A stretch of DNA of 23,154 nucleotides from an uncultured Clostridium sp. (lineage in GTDB: Bacteria; Bacillota; Clostridia; Lachnospirales; Lachnospiraceae), in the NCBI GenBank assembly GCA_900540335.1, contig UQFC01000040.1:1-23154 (forward strand), in the 5' to 3' direction. The notes below the pieces were generated by a model. That model saw nothing but the letters and a program-made list of their open reading frames with translations, was not told the origin of the DNA and did no database searches. The position numbers and the translations under genes were made by a program. Shown piece by piece: positions 1 to 7,835 of this stretch; within the stretch, counting starts at the first letter, position 1; every line of letters starts with the position of its first letter.

Positions 1-172
1 TTTTACAGGGCGGAACTAACTGTGGCCATGAACCCGGATAGTCTATCAACGAATTGTACGCATGACGCCACAACGGGTACTGTAAGCAGAAATGCTTCAA
101 TTCGTAATAGCGGTGTTTCTCGATCCAGTAACGATTAGTCTCGGAAAGTTCTGGACGTATCAATGTACTCAT
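1..172 (-). CDS. Partial small mobile-element protein of unknown function
   Basis: The frame starts at ATG 172-170 and runs off the left edge, so only about the first 57 residues are visible (beginning MSTLIRPELSETNRYWIE). A strong GGAGGGG ribosome binding site lies just upstream. The start overlaps the stop of the preceding gene as ATGA (169-172), so the two are probably translationally coupled. The sequence is rich in aromatic and charged residues (RYWIEKHRYYELKHF) and resembles small hypothetical proteins found in clostridial prophages and integrative elements. That resemblance is from memory and implies no function. It is the last visible gene of the minus-strand element operon. Confidence 0.72.
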   Translation of the reverse strand, partial: MSTLIRPELSETNRYWIEKHRYYELKHFCLQYPLWRHAYNSLIDYPGSWPQLVPPCK

Positions 173-420
173 GCGCGTTCACCCCTCCATATATAGCCGG
201 TCTCCTGCCAGAGGAGCTTAGGCGAAATATAAAAGTTGATGCGTCCGTACTTAGAGTTCATTTCCTCTAAATTCGTAACGAGCTTCCCATTCCGAGTAGC
301 TTTTCCGATCGGTAGCCACCCAGATACGATGCCGGCTCGAATCCAGGATGCGTCTTTCCCGTAGACTCGTGCTGCAACTGCCACCGGGACAGACCCCGAT
401 GCAAATATAATTTCTTCCAT
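169..420 (-). CDS. Small HTH / excisionase-like DNA-binding protein of the mobile element
   Basis: An 83-residue protein with an AAAGGAGG ribosome binding site a few bases before the ATG. Residues about 10-40 (VPVAVAARVYGKDASWIRAG then GWLPIGKA) have the layout of a short helix-turn-helix followed by a wing, as in excisionase/AlpA/MerR-like proteins: an alanine-rich first helix, a recognition helix and a glycine turn. The C-terminal half (residues 50-83) is aromatic and unassigned. The stop overlaps the next start (ATGA). Its small size and position beside a divergent integrase fit a recombination directionality factor or element regulator, but this is inference; a phage packaging or regulatory role is also possible. 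Confidence 0.7.
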   Translation of the reverse strand: MEEIIFASGSVPVAVAARVYGKDASWIRAGIVSGWLPIGKATRNGKLVTNLEEMNSKYGRINFYISPKLLWQETGYIWRGERA

Positions 421-497
421 TGGCGTTTGCCTCCTTTCAACCGCTATTTTAGGTTAGGAACGGCTTTTAGTAAAAACAACCTCGGTGGATATGAGCA

Positions 498-521
498 AAA
501 AGAAAGAGGCTTTGCTAAGCC
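498..521 (-). terminator. Weak intrinsic terminator or attenuator inside the element operon
   Basis: On the minus strand GGCTT-AGCA-AAGCC is followed by a U-rich tail (TCTTTCTTTTT). The hairpin overlaps the stop codon of the 54-aa gene. The stem is only 5 bp, so partial read-through into the next gene (ATG at 420) is plausible. Confidence 0.4.
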
Positions 522-679
522 CCTGTTCTCATTTTGTTAAACCGTAGTTTCTGTAACCGAATACGCATTACAGTCAATTCCTTTCCGATGTTTTCCTGCT
601 GACGATAATCCTTACTTCTCAAAAGCATATCCTCGAAAAATCGAATTTTATTCAGCAGATGTCTTTCTTCTACACTCAT
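515..679 (-). CDS. 54-aa hypothetical mobile-element protein
   Basis: A short frame starting MSVEERHLLNKIRFFEDMLL and ending KMRTGA, preceded by GGAGGTGCGAT before the ATG, which is an excellent ribosome binding site. It is almost entirely charged and predicted helical, with a heptad-like pattern of Leu/Ile (LLNKIRFFEDMLL, LTVMRIRLQKL) consistent with a small coiled-coil dimer. It lies 28 bp downstream of the DUF6431-like gene on the same strand, so the two are probably cotranscribed. No family was recognised. The good RBS, clean boundaries and operon position support it as a real gene. Confidence 0.6.
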   Translation of the reverse strand: MSVEERHLLNKIRFFEDMLLRSKDYRQQENIGKELTVMRIRLQKLRFNKMRTGA

Positions 680-707
680 ATCGCACCTCCGTAAATATGT
701 ATTCTAT

Positions 708-1022
708 TCATAAAAGCAGTTGCGATTTATGCGCCTTCCAACGTATCATAGTCATCTCACATGGATAATCTTCATATCCAAAAGTCTCGCAAGTGATCAG
801 TCCCTCTATAACACCGGCTATTATTTCCGATTCGTATTGCTTGTATGGGTAAATATAATCTGGGAGATACCGATGTATACATCCGCATTCGGAGCATTGA
901 TACCTCGGAACATTCACCCATTTGCTCACACGACCTTTCGTCCGTACAATTCTTCTAACTTTGTCATAGTATTTCAATTTTCCACCGCAGTCCTGGCAGG
1001 TTGATGTATTGTTACTGATCAT
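708..1022 (-). CDS. DUF6431-like zinc-binding mobile-element protein
   Basis: A 104-residue protein with an N-terminal treble of CxxC pairs: CQDCGGK at residues 9-15 and CSECGC at about 43-48, which should bind one zinc ion. These are followed by the segment HRYLPDYIYPYKQYESEIIAG and YEDYPCEMTMIRW. This pattern matches proteins annotated as DUF6431 in clostridial mobile elements (recalled, not searched). Such proteins are thought to be transposase- or helix-turn-helix-associated zinc-ribbon proteins of unknown function. It is the first gene of the minus-strand operon, immediately downstream of the divergent promoter with the integrase. The ribosome binding site is AAAGGG. Confidence 0.75.
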   Translation of the reverse strand: MISNNTSTCQDCGGKLKYYDKVRRIVRTKGRVSKWVNVPRYQCSECGCIHRYLPDYIYPYKQYESEIIAGVIEGLITCETFGYEDYPCEMTMIRWKAHKSQLLL

Positions 1023-1050
1023 ATACCTAACCCTTTCTATCCTAGGTTAA

Positions 1051-1102
1051 AATATAAAAATTTAGTGTAGGAGTTGACAATTCCTACACTATGATATATG
1101 AT
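1051..1102. promoter_or_regulatory. Overlapping divergent promoters with a shared palindromic operator
   Basis: Plus strand: TTGACA (1074-1079), 17 bp, TATGAT (1097-1102), a consensus sigma-A promoter for the integrase. Minus strand: TTGTCA (complement of 1075-1080), 18 bp, TATATT (complement of 1051-1056), driving the DUF6431-like operon. The two -35 boxes occupy the same bases. Both sit in the 9-bp centre of a perfect inverted repeat AGTGTAGGA (1064-1072) / TCCTACACT (1082-1090). A protein bound here would block both promoters. Confidence 0.72.
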
Positions 1103-1166
1103 TACTAACGATAAATCAACAATCCAACATAAAATCTCGGTTCATTATCATGAGGAGGGATTTAAT

Positions 1167-2405
1167 ATGCTGATACAATGCCCGGAGTGCGACTTACAGG
1201 TAAGCGATAAAGCAAATACCTGTCCGCATTGTGGATACCCGCTGAAACCAGACGCAAAGCCCAAATCGTCTCGTAAACCAAATAAGCGCAGGCGGCTTCC
1301 AAACGGTTTCGGTCAAATAAGTGAGATTAAAGGTAGAAATTTAAGGAACCCTTTCCGTGCAATGGTTACGGTTGGAAAGGACAAGAATGGCAAACCAATA
1401 TGTAAGCCGTTGAAACCGGAGTCATACTTTCCAACATACAATGATGCATACACAGCTCTTGTGGAATTTAATAAGAATCCGTATGACCTGGAACCGTCTA
1501 TCACAGTCAAGGAACTGTACGACAAATGGACACCGGAATATTTCAAGACTCTGAAGAGTGACGACAGCGCCAGAGCTACTACATCGGCTTGGCAATACTG
1601 CTCTGCTGTTTACGATATGCGAGTCATGGATGTTCGAGCAAGGCACATAAAAGGCTGCATGGAAGAAGGTGTTGCTACCGTAAGAGGCCAAGAGCAGACA
1701 CCAAGCGCATCAATGAAGAATAAGATAAAGACGCTCTTCAATCAGATGCTCGACTATGCTGTTGAATACGAACTTGTAGATCGGAACTATTCGAGAACAT
1801 TCAAGCTTACAGACGATACCATTAAAGAAATACAGACTGTCAAGAAAGAACACATTCCATTCTCTGATGATGAGATGGCTCTTCTGTGGAAGAATCTCGG
1901 ACATAAATATGGGATTGAGTTCATGATTATTCAATGCTATTCTGGATGGAGACCCCAGGAGTTAGGTCTGATAGAATTAGCAGATGTTGATTTATCGAAC
2001 TGGACATTTAAAGGTGGAATTAAAACCGATGCTGGTGAAAACAGAGTTGTACCGATTCATCCTCGGATAAGGGACTTGGTTTCCAAATCATACGAAGAGG
2101 CTGATCAACTTGGGAGCAAATATCTTTTCAATTATACAGATGAAGATCGCCGCGGTAAAAATACCAAGTTGACATACAATCGGTATAGCAAAATATTCAA
2201 TCGCATTCGGGACGAGCTTAAACTCAACCCGGATCATAGACCTCACGACGGCAGAAAGCATTTCGTAACCAAATGCAAAGATGCTAAAGTCGATGAATAC
2301 GCTATCAAATATATGGTCGGACATAAGATTTCAGATATCACCGAAAAGGTGTATACAGCCAGAGAATTTGAATGGCTCAGAACTGAAATAGAAAAAATAA
2401 AATGA
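1167..2405 (+). CDS. Tyrosine-type site-specific integrase with N-terminal zinc ribbon
   Basis: A 412-residue recombinase that would cut and join DNA at the element's attachment sites. Residues 1-25 form a zinc ribbon (C5, C8, C19, C22). Residues 40-110 are a probable arm-binding region and 110-215 a core-binding SAM-like domain. The catalytic domain shows the family residues: R262 (GWRPQEL), K286, H360 and R363 (HDGRKH), H386 (VGHK) and nucleophile Y396 (KVYTA). The start was set at ATG 1167 because GAGGAGGG lies 7 bp upstream; the frame opens further upstream at 1098, but that ATG lies inside the promoter -10 box. It is divergent from the element operon and is the last gene before chromosomal-type genes, as expected of an integrase next to an att site. 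Confidence 0.93.
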   Translation: MLIQCPECDLQVSDKANTCPHCGYPLKPDAKPKSSRKPNKRRRLPNGFGQISEIKGRNLRNPFRAMVTVGKDKNGKPICKPLKPESYFPTYNDAYTALVEFNKNPYDLEPSITVKELYDKWTPEYFKTLKSDDSARATTSAWQYCSAVYDMRVMDVRARHIKGCMEEGVATVRGQEQTPSASMKNKIKTLFNQMLDYAVEYELVDRNYSRTFKLTDDTIKEIQTVKKEHIPFSDDEMALLWKNLGHKYGIEFMIIQCYSGWRPQELGLIELADVDLSNWTFKGGIKTDAGENRVVPIHPRIRDLVSKSYEEADQLGSKYLFNYTDEDRRGKNTKLTYNRYSKIFNRIRDELKLNPDHRPHDGRKHFVTKCKDAKVDEYAIKYMVGHKISDITEKVYTAREFEWLRTEIEKIK

Positions 2406-2660
2406 CTTGTATTTGACGCTCAAATATAGGAATAGCGGTATAGGAGTAGTGCAGGAATAATGTATGAATTACCTACATTTTCCCACTTTTTACTACTCTT
2501 AACCGCTTCATAATTCCTTGATTTTACTGGATTTTCTCGGTATAAGCCACCTAACAAGTTTCTATAATACATAAATCCACAAAAATCTACGTTTTTTTAT
2601 GATTTTGAACATCTTTTATACATTTAAAGAGCATTTTTGTTATTTCTGCTGCAAAAATAA
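2406..2660. other. Gene-free stretch, probable element-chromosome junction
   Basis: No coding frame is supported here. It is AT-rich and lies between the integrase and the chromosomal operon terminator. Just after the integrase stop are three imperfect copies of an AGGA(A/G)TA motif, at 2428-2434, 2442-2448 and 2453-2459, two within TATAGGAATAG and TATAGGAGTAG. Short direct repeats beside an integrase gene can be arm-type integrase binding sites. The att core cannot be identified without the other end of the element. Confidence 0.4.
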
Positions 2661-2686
2661 GGGGCGCGACTGGTGATTCGCGCCCC
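2661..2686 (-). terminator. Strong intrinsic terminator of the PTS-sulfatase operon
   Basis: A perfect 9-bp GC-rich stem, GGGGCGCGA (2661-2669) with TCGCGCCCC (2678-2686), and an 8-nt loop. On the minus strand it is followed by TTATTTTTG and lies about 30 bp beyond the IIB stop codon. T6 on the plus side (2695-2700) means it could also stop transcription coming from the integrase side. Confidence 0.8.
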
Positions 2687-2718
2687 TGCTGCTGTTTTTT
2701 CGGGAATATCTCCCGTTT

Positions 2719-3207
2719 TTACTTCGCATTTTTAATCAATTCCGTAAAATCAACCGCTTCCTCTGTAGGAACCATCTGCGCAGTAACCTTCACGCCATGC
2801 TCTGCCAGATACAGAAAATCTTCAATATCCTTTTCACTGACACTTACTGCCTTCTTCAGCATTCTGGTGTTCTGCTTTCCGCCCATATTTCCCACATTCA
2901 CCTTTTCCATGTGGAAACCGCCGTCATATAAGCCCCTGATAGTAGCCGGACTCTTAGCCACAATAAATACACGCTCACCTTCATACTTTCCGGCGCACAG
3001 ATTCGCTGCAGCCTTGGCCACTGTCAGAATCGACAGCTTGCACTGCTGAGGACATGCCATCTTCAAGGCTTCTTTATTAACCGGATCCTTTACCACAAGA
3101 TCATCTACAACCATAATTCTGGTTGCCTTTGTCACCAAACTCCACACAGCAGCTACCTGACCGTGAATCAGACGATCATCGATTCTTACATTTACAATTT
3201 CCTGCAT
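2719..3207 (-). CDS. PTS system mannose/fructose/sorbose-family IIB component
   Basis: A 162-residue cytoplasmic phosphotransfer subunit. It accepts phosphate from IIA and passes it to the sugar crossing the IIC/IID channel. The family signature is at the N-terminus (VRIDDRLIHGQVA), with the phosphorylated histidine at H15. Length and the central MVVDDLVVKDPVNKEALKMA segment are typical of the AgaB/ManX IIB fold. The ribosome binding site TAGGAGG lies before the ATG, 18 bp after the PHP-type gene's stop. It is the last gene of the operon and is separated from the other PTS genes by the sulfatase and PHP genes, which places those two firmly within the same transport locus. Substrate cannot be read from sequence; amino-sugar types (GalNAc/GlcNAc-like) are likely from context. 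Confidence 0.93.
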   Translation of the reverse strand: MQEIVNVRIDDRLIHGQVAAVWSLVTKATRIMVVDDLVVKDPVNKEALKMACPQQCKLSILTVAKAAANLCAGKYEGERVFIVAKSPATIRGLYDGGFHMEKVNVGNMGGKQNTRMLKKAVSVSEKDIEDFLYLAEHGVKVTAQMVPTEEAVDFTELIKNAK

Positions 3208-3225
3208 TTGGATATCCTCCTACTG

Positions 3226-4764
3226 TTATTTTTTCACTTTTACAAAAACGGGTGAAGTCCAGGCCACATCGCCGTTTTTCTGCCATACACGAAGACGAAC
3301 ACTGCAGTCCTCTGTAAATTTCATAGTTCTGCTGCAGGAAAAATCATAGGAAGTCTCCGGATATGCCTTATTGACACGGAATTTATAGGCATTGTGCCAC
3401 CAGGGATCATCCCGGTAGTGCTCAACCTCTCCCCATGTTTTTCTTGTCAGCTCCTTCACTTCATCCCAGAGTCCATAGACCCTGCTGCCGGAAAGCATAT
3501 CGCGAACCTTCATCGGATAATCCTTTCCGTCAATCCACAGGTGAATCATGCTGTCTGCATCTGCTTCAATTTCAAAAATAAATCCCTCTGTTGTCACATT
3601 GCTGGGCCCCATCCATTTTCCGGTTGCAGTTGACTGATACGTTGTCATCGTAAAATCACAGCTGTTTTCATCCTGCTTTACCAGATCCTGTCCAAAGTTA
3701 TTCCAGCATTTTTCCACACTCAGAAGCTTTCCCTCTGTCTCCAGACGTCCTGTCCACTCCTTCAGCCACTGATCCTTATAAACCCGCGTATCAGGTCCCC
3801 ATCCCAATTCCAGGCGGAATTTAAAACGGACATTTCCCTGAACCGGCAGTCTTTCCCAGGTACCGGAATGAACCACCATTTCCTCCAGCACATTGTCCCG
3901 GATAATTTCCACCCGGTCAACAGCAGCAGTTCCCTTTACATGGAAATTCAGTTCAGCCTCTCCGTCTGTTTCCAGAATACCGCCCATTACCGTATCTCCC
4001 AGAGAAAAGTCCACTTCTATCCGGCTCTGAGAAACGCCATAGGTCCGGCGGTTTACAAATGCATCCCAGATTGCCTCCTTGGTGCAGTCCTCCGCCAGCA
4101 CGCACATGCTTCCATGCTCAAATACACCGGGAACACTGTGATTGTCACCGGCTGCAATCACACCAATGGGATATCCCTTTTCCAGTCCCTTTTCATAGGT
4201 TGTCTCTCCGGTTCTCGGTCCCATATGCACATGACGGTTCATGGTCAGCGGTCCGTCATCGTTTTCGCTGCATCCATGACTGGAATAAATCTCTGCAAAT
4301 GGAGAAAATTCCGGATCATGCGTTTCCCAGTTCTTCCCTCTGGAGCCCGGCTGATAAGCAAGATGATGGGGAATTCCGATAACCGGCCGGCCCTTAAATC
4401 CTGCTGCCAGTTCCTGATACCGCATGGGATGTCTCTGCTCTCCGTCATTATTTAAGAAAAATACATTGTGATCTCCATCCAGACCTGCGCCCTGCCATTC
4501 ATATCCCATAAACATAGGATAACCTTCTTTATTTACCTTCTCTGTAAATTCCCGGATCTGTTCCCAGTCAGCATTCGTCAGCTGATCCTCATACCGATCC
4601 TCCACCTTCAGTCCCCACTCTGTCGGACGCATATAGAAGGGATAGTAAGCCAGCGGCCAGAAATCCATGGTTTTCTTTATCTGGCTGTACCAGAGCGGCA
4701 GCTCTTCCATCTGCTCATGATGAATATTGCTGTGCATATCCGTCCATAGCTTTTTATATTTCAT
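3226..4764 (-). CDS. PHP/DUF3604-type metal-dependent hydrolase of the sulfatase operon
   Basis: A 512-residue protein without a signal peptide. Residues 1-230 look like a PHP-superfamily metallohydrolase barrel. Likely metal ligands in order are D9/H11 (TDMHSN), E89 (GYEWQG), H99, H133-H134 (IPHHLA), E158, H163 and D207/H209 (GDNHS). The canonical HxH of PHP motif I reads H-S-N here, a substitution. Residues about 245-512 are beta-rich and unassigned. The overall pattern fits DUF3604 proteins, which often sit in sulfatase or glycan loci; their reaction is not established as far as I know. The gene lies 12 bp after one sulfatase and 18 bp before PTS IIB, so it probably acts on the imported sugar or its sugar-phosphate in the cytoplasm. 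A phosphoesterase or other hydrolase role is inference. Confidence 0.75.
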   Translation of the reverse strand: MKYKKLWTDMHSNIHHEQMEELPLWYSQIKKTMDFWPLAYYPFYMRPTEWGLKVEDRYEDQLTNADWEQIREFTEKVNKEGYPMFMGYEWQGAGLDGDHNVFFLNNDGEQRHPMRYQELAAGFKGRPVIGIPHHLAYQPGSRGKNWETHDPEFSPFAEIYSSHGCSENDDGPLTMNRHVHMGPRTGETTYEKGLEKGYPIGVIAAGDNHSVPGVFEHGSMCVLAEDCTKEAIWDAFVNRRTYGVSQSRIEVDFSLGDTVMGGILETDGEAELNFHVKGTAAVDRVEIIRDNVLEEMVVHSGTWERLPVQGNVRFKFRLELGWGPDTRVYKDQWLKEWTGRLETEGKLLSVEKCWNNFGQDLVKQDENSCDFTMTTYQSTATGKWMGPSNVTTEGFIFEIEADADSMIHLWIDGKDYPMKVRDMLSGSRVYGLWDEVKELTRKTWGEVEHYRDDPWWHNAYKFRVNKAYPETSYDFSCSRTMKFTEDCSVRLRVWQKNGDVAWTSPVFVKVKK

Positions 4765-4776
4765 TGATAATCTCCT

Positions 4777-6159
4777 TTATTCTTCCGGTTTCCGGCGTGC
4801 TTCCTCCGGAATAGTCATAACAGCCCATTCCTTCGGTTTCTTTGCCTTTCCCCAGGCTTTTAATCGTTCATGGAATTGTCTCTGTTTCCGTTCCCGTTCC
4901 AGGCACCGTTTCTGCTCCTCCGGCTTTAATAATAATTTCTCTGCCATTTTACAGATTTCCGGATGGGAAGCAGACAGATCCTCTTCCTCCCACGGATCCG
5001 TTTCCAAATTGTAAACCCGCAGCCTGGAACCAATCCGAACCGCTTTATATGGAAACCACAAGGCCGCTTCTCCCATAAGAAGCTCGCCCCGGCGCTCCAG
5101 AATCTGCTGTATGTACACAGGCTCTGACCTGTCATCCGGTTCCTGTTTCAGTCCTGCCGCTTCCAGAATCATCTCTCTTACCTGAAGAAGACTCACCGGT
5201 TCCTGTTTTATCAAATTTTGTCCCGTTTTTGTACTGTCTGCTGCAATCAGAGGAACCCTGACCGCATCTTCATAAAGTGTCTGTTTTCCAAAAATCCCCC
5301 GTTTTCCCAACTGTTCCCCGTGATCCGAAGTGTAGAAAAATACATGCTCTCTTCCTGCTCTTTTCTCTCCGGACCGGAACTGGTCAAACAAACGTCCTGT
5401 ATATCCGTCCAGCGTTTCCACCAGTCCATAATAGGCCGCCTGGCAGTGAAGCCGCCTTTCCGCGCTGCATTCCTGAAGGTAGTCCTCATACTCTTCCAGA
5501 GCCGGGCGTACACCGGACTCCTCACGGCCTGAGAGACGTTTTTTGTACTTCTCATACCCTTCCGGATCCGATACAAACGGGAAATGAGGGCCGTAAAATC
5601 CTACTACAATAAACAAAGGCGGACGGCCGGGCCGTTCCAGGTTCTCCGTCAGAAAGGCTTCCGCCTCCTCCATCACATGACGATCATAGGCCATAACAGG
5701 AGAATATCCCCCGCCTACAGCCTCCAGACAATGCTTTCTGTTAGAGGTTCCTGCAAAATCACCAAAATCCTTTCTGTTCTTTCCTCCTGTTCCCCAGTAC
5801 TGGGAAGTAATATCACCTGCCAGCCGCCTGTCAAATCCGTGCTTCTGATCATCTCCCTTAAAATGCATTCTGCCAATCAGCACTGTTTCATATCCGGCTG
5901 TCCCCAAATCATGGGCAATCGTCGGCATATCAACAGGGAGTGTTGTATCATTGTTAAAGATTCCAAGCTCTGAGGGAAGGAGTCCGGTCAAAAATGACAT
6001 CCTGGACGGGACACAGAGGGGTGCATTGCAGTAGCAGCGCTCCCAGAGACAGCCCTCCCCGGCAATCCGCTTCAAATTCGGTGTATCCAGAAGCTCATCT
6101 GCAAAACCAGTGTATGCCCACCCGTGCTGATCCGATAAAACCAGCATAATATCCTTCAT
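4777..6159 (-). CDS. Cytoplasmic Cys-type sulfatase (S1 family)
   Basis: A 460-residue formylglycine sulfatase that would hydrolyse a sulfate ester on the imported sugar. The maturation motif is C49-V-P-S-R53, followed by MSFLTG. Metal site and active-site elements visible: D10-Q11 (LSDQHG), R97/H99 (IGRMHF, where the usual Lys is Arg), H192 (YGPHFPF), D279-H280 (TSDHGE) and K286/K292. The DQHG and MHF elements resemble choline-sulfatase/6-sulfatase-like branches; the substrate is not assignable. It has no signal peptide, so it should act in the cytoplasm after PTS uptake. C49 requires oxidation to formylglycine by an anaerobic maturase, which is absent from this window. It is 22 bp downstream of IID and 12 bp upstream of the PHP-type gene. 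Confidence 0.92.
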   Translation of the reverse strand: MKDIMLVLSDQHGWAYTGFADELLDTPNLKRIAGEGCLWERCYCNAPLCVPSRMSFLTGLLPSELGIFNNDTTLPVDMPTIAHDLGTAGYETVLIGRMHFKGDDQKHGFDRRLAGDITSQYWGTGGKNRKDFGDFAGTSNRKHCLEAVGGGYSPVMAYDRHVMEEAEAFLTENLERPGRPPLFIVVGFYGPHFPFVSDPEGYEKYKKRLSGREESGVRPALEEYEDYLQECSAERRLHCQAAYYGLVETLDGYTGRLFDQFRSGEKRAGREHVFFYTSDHGEQLGKRGIFGKQTLYEDAVRVPLIAADSTKTGQNLIKQEPVSLLQVREMILEAAGLKQEPDDRSEPVYIQQILERRGELLMGEAALWFPYKAVRIGSRLRVYNLETDPWEEEDLSASHPEICKMAEKLLLKPEEQKRCLERERKQRQFHERLKAWGKAKKPKEWAVMTIPEEARRKPEE

Positions 6160-6181
6160 TCTGTTCCCTCCCTCTCTTATT

Positions 6182-7018
6182 TTACATAATGCCTAAAAAT
6201 ACCATTACTGCAGAAAATACCACAATTGCAAGAATGATCTTTGTTGCAGACCATTTCTTCTTATCCATCAGATACCATACTGCCAGAGTAACCAGCAAAG
6301 GAAGTACGCCCGGCATGATCTTATCAAAAATCTGCTCCTGAATACCCAAAGTCATGTCACCGCTGACGAACTGGTAAATTACCTTGGCCTTTACAGTTGT
6401 TGCAGCAACACCGCCGATAACAACAAGCCCCATCATGGTCAGGCCTGTGGTAATCTTATCTGCCAGAGCTTTATTGGTGAAAAACAGATTAGCCGCTCCG
6501 ATTCCCATATCATAGCCTTTATGGAACAGATACCACTGCAGGCCTACAATCGTTGTCAGCCATACTGCACAGAAGAACAGCGGGCCCACCGGATTTCCGT
6601 CGTTGATACACATACTCATGGCAATACTTAACAGAATCGGGCTGTAGGTTCCAATCAGCATGGAGTCACCGATTCCCGCAAAGGGGCCCATCAGAGCATT
6701 CTTGGTATTAACAATCAGCTCCTCGCTGACGTCCTCTCCCTTGGCTCTTGCCTCCTCCATTGCAATCGTAATGCCGGGGATCAGCGCGCCGAGCTGAGGC
6801 TCTGTATTGTAAAACTGCATATGACGCTGCAAAGCTTTCTTGTATTCATCCGGATTATTTTTGTACAGCTTTTTCAAAATAGGTTCCATCACATGACAGA
6901 AAGCCAGTCCCATCATACGCTCAAAGTTCTGAGTTGCCTGTGCAAAAAAGATGTAGGACCAGGCAGCCTTATCAATATCTTTTTTTGTCAGCAGACTGTT
7001 TTCGTTCTTATTCTTCAT
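6182..7018 (-). CDS. PTS system mannose-family IID component
   Basis: A 278-residue membrane subunit that forms the sugar channel with IIC. The N-terminal family signature is LTKKDIDKAAWSYIFFAQAT followed by NFERMMGLAFCHVMEPILKK, then the conserved segment NALMGPFAGIGDSM. The C-terminal half has hydrophobic segments ending in a short tail (FLGIM). The start overlaps the IIC stop by 11 bp, which indicates tight cotranslation. Length is normal for the AgaD/ManZ family. Confidence 0.95.
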   Translation of the reverse strand: MKNKNENSLLTKKDIDKAAWSYIFFAQATQNFERMMGLAFCHVMEPILKKLYKNNPDEYKKALQRHMQFYNTEPQLGALIPGITIAMEEARAKGEDVSEELIVNTKNALMGPFAGIGDSMLIGTYSPILLSIAMSMCINDGNPVGPLFFCAVWLTTIVGLQWYLFHKGYDMGIGAANLFFTNKALADKITTGLTMMGLVVIGGVAATTVKAKVIYQFVSGDMTLGIQEQIFDKIMPGVLPLLVTLAVWYLMDKKKWSATKIILAIVVFSAVMVFLGIM

Positions 7019-7817
7019 AGCAATCGTCCTCCTCTTCCACGTTTGCAGGCGCTGTCACTGTCACGGGCTTTGCATCACCCTGAGCCATTACGAAAATAAA
7101 GGCCACGGCAGTTGCGAAAATAGCCAGAGCTGTCACAGACATACTGGTTGCACCAATCATAATCCAGCCCAGTAAAAACAGAACCAGCATCCACTGTCTG
7201 GACAGGGACTGTTTTAACAGCATTGCAAAACCGATAGCCGGAAGCAGTTTACCGGCAACCTCAAAGAAGTGAAGAACACCTGCCGGCATGCTGTTAATCA
7301 GAAATTCAGCCAAAGGAGTTCCCAGATAGCAAATCATCATGGCAGAACCGGCCCGAAGAATAAAGCTGGGAACTGCAGCCAGATAGGTAGCCCGATGGAT
7401 TCCTGCGCCATCGCCCTTTTCTGCGGCCTTATCGCCCATATGGGGGAACATGGCATTGATTGTCATAATAAAGTTGAAAAGGCCAAGACCCAGCATACTT
7501 AACGGAACAGCAAGAGCCACTGCCTGCTCACCGGTACCGCCTGCCGCCAGAGCCAGGGGAATTCCAATATATGCCGCCCAGTTTACATCTGCCGGCATAG
7601 CTCCGCCCGGTGTAATCTGACCAATAAAAAGTGCCTGTACCATAGCACCTGCAATAACACCGCTGTTTACATCTCCGAGAATAATTCCTACAATCAGTCC
7701 TGCAACCAGCGGACGTCCGATCATATTCCATCCTCCAGCTACACCAAAGAACCAGGGCGTACGCTTACTGCCCAGGTAGGCAAATAAACCAATCAGTAAA
7801 GCTTGAAATAAACTCAT
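7008..7817 (-). CDS. PTS system mannose/sorbose-family IIC component
   Basis: A 269-residue polytopic membrane protein and the main sugar-translocating subunit. Conserved IIC elements are GWNMIGRPLVAGLIVGIILG and the alanine/glycine-rich QALFIGQITPGGAMPADVN region, followed by further membrane segments up to about residue 245. The C-terminus ends in a short acidic, cysteine-containing tail (VEEEDDCYEE), an unusual addition for this family. It is 18 bp downstream of IIA and overlaps IID by 11 bp. Confidence 0.95.
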   Translation of the reverse strand: MSLFQALLIGLFAYLGSKRTPWFFGVAGGWNMIGRPLVAGLIVGIILGDVNSGVIAGAMVQALFIGQITPGGAMPADVNWAAYIGIPLALAAGGTGEQAVALAVPLSMLGLGLFNFIMTINAMFPHMGDKAAEKGDGAGIHRATYLAAVPSFILRAGSAMMICYLGTPLAEFLINSMPAGVLHFFEVAGKLLPAIGFAMLLKQSLSRQWMLVLFLLGWIMIGATSMSVTALAIFATAVAFIFVMAQGDAKPVTVTAPANVEEEDDCYEE

Positions 7818-7835
7818 ACCTCTTCCTCCTCACCA

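Noticed and set aside
1098..1166. Longer integrase N-terminus starting at ATG 1098
   Set aside because: That ATG lies inside the -10 box of the consensus promoter, and the true-looking ribosome binding site precedes ATG 1167.
2406..2718. tRNA gene or tRNA-end attachment site beside the integrase
   Set aside because: No tRNA-like cloverleaf or conserved T-arm sequence is visible in this AT-rich stretch.
3868..4455. 195-codon plus-strand open frame opposite the PHP-type gene
   Set aside because: Shadow of the operon gene; it is His/Cys-rich without recognisable motifs and has no operon context.
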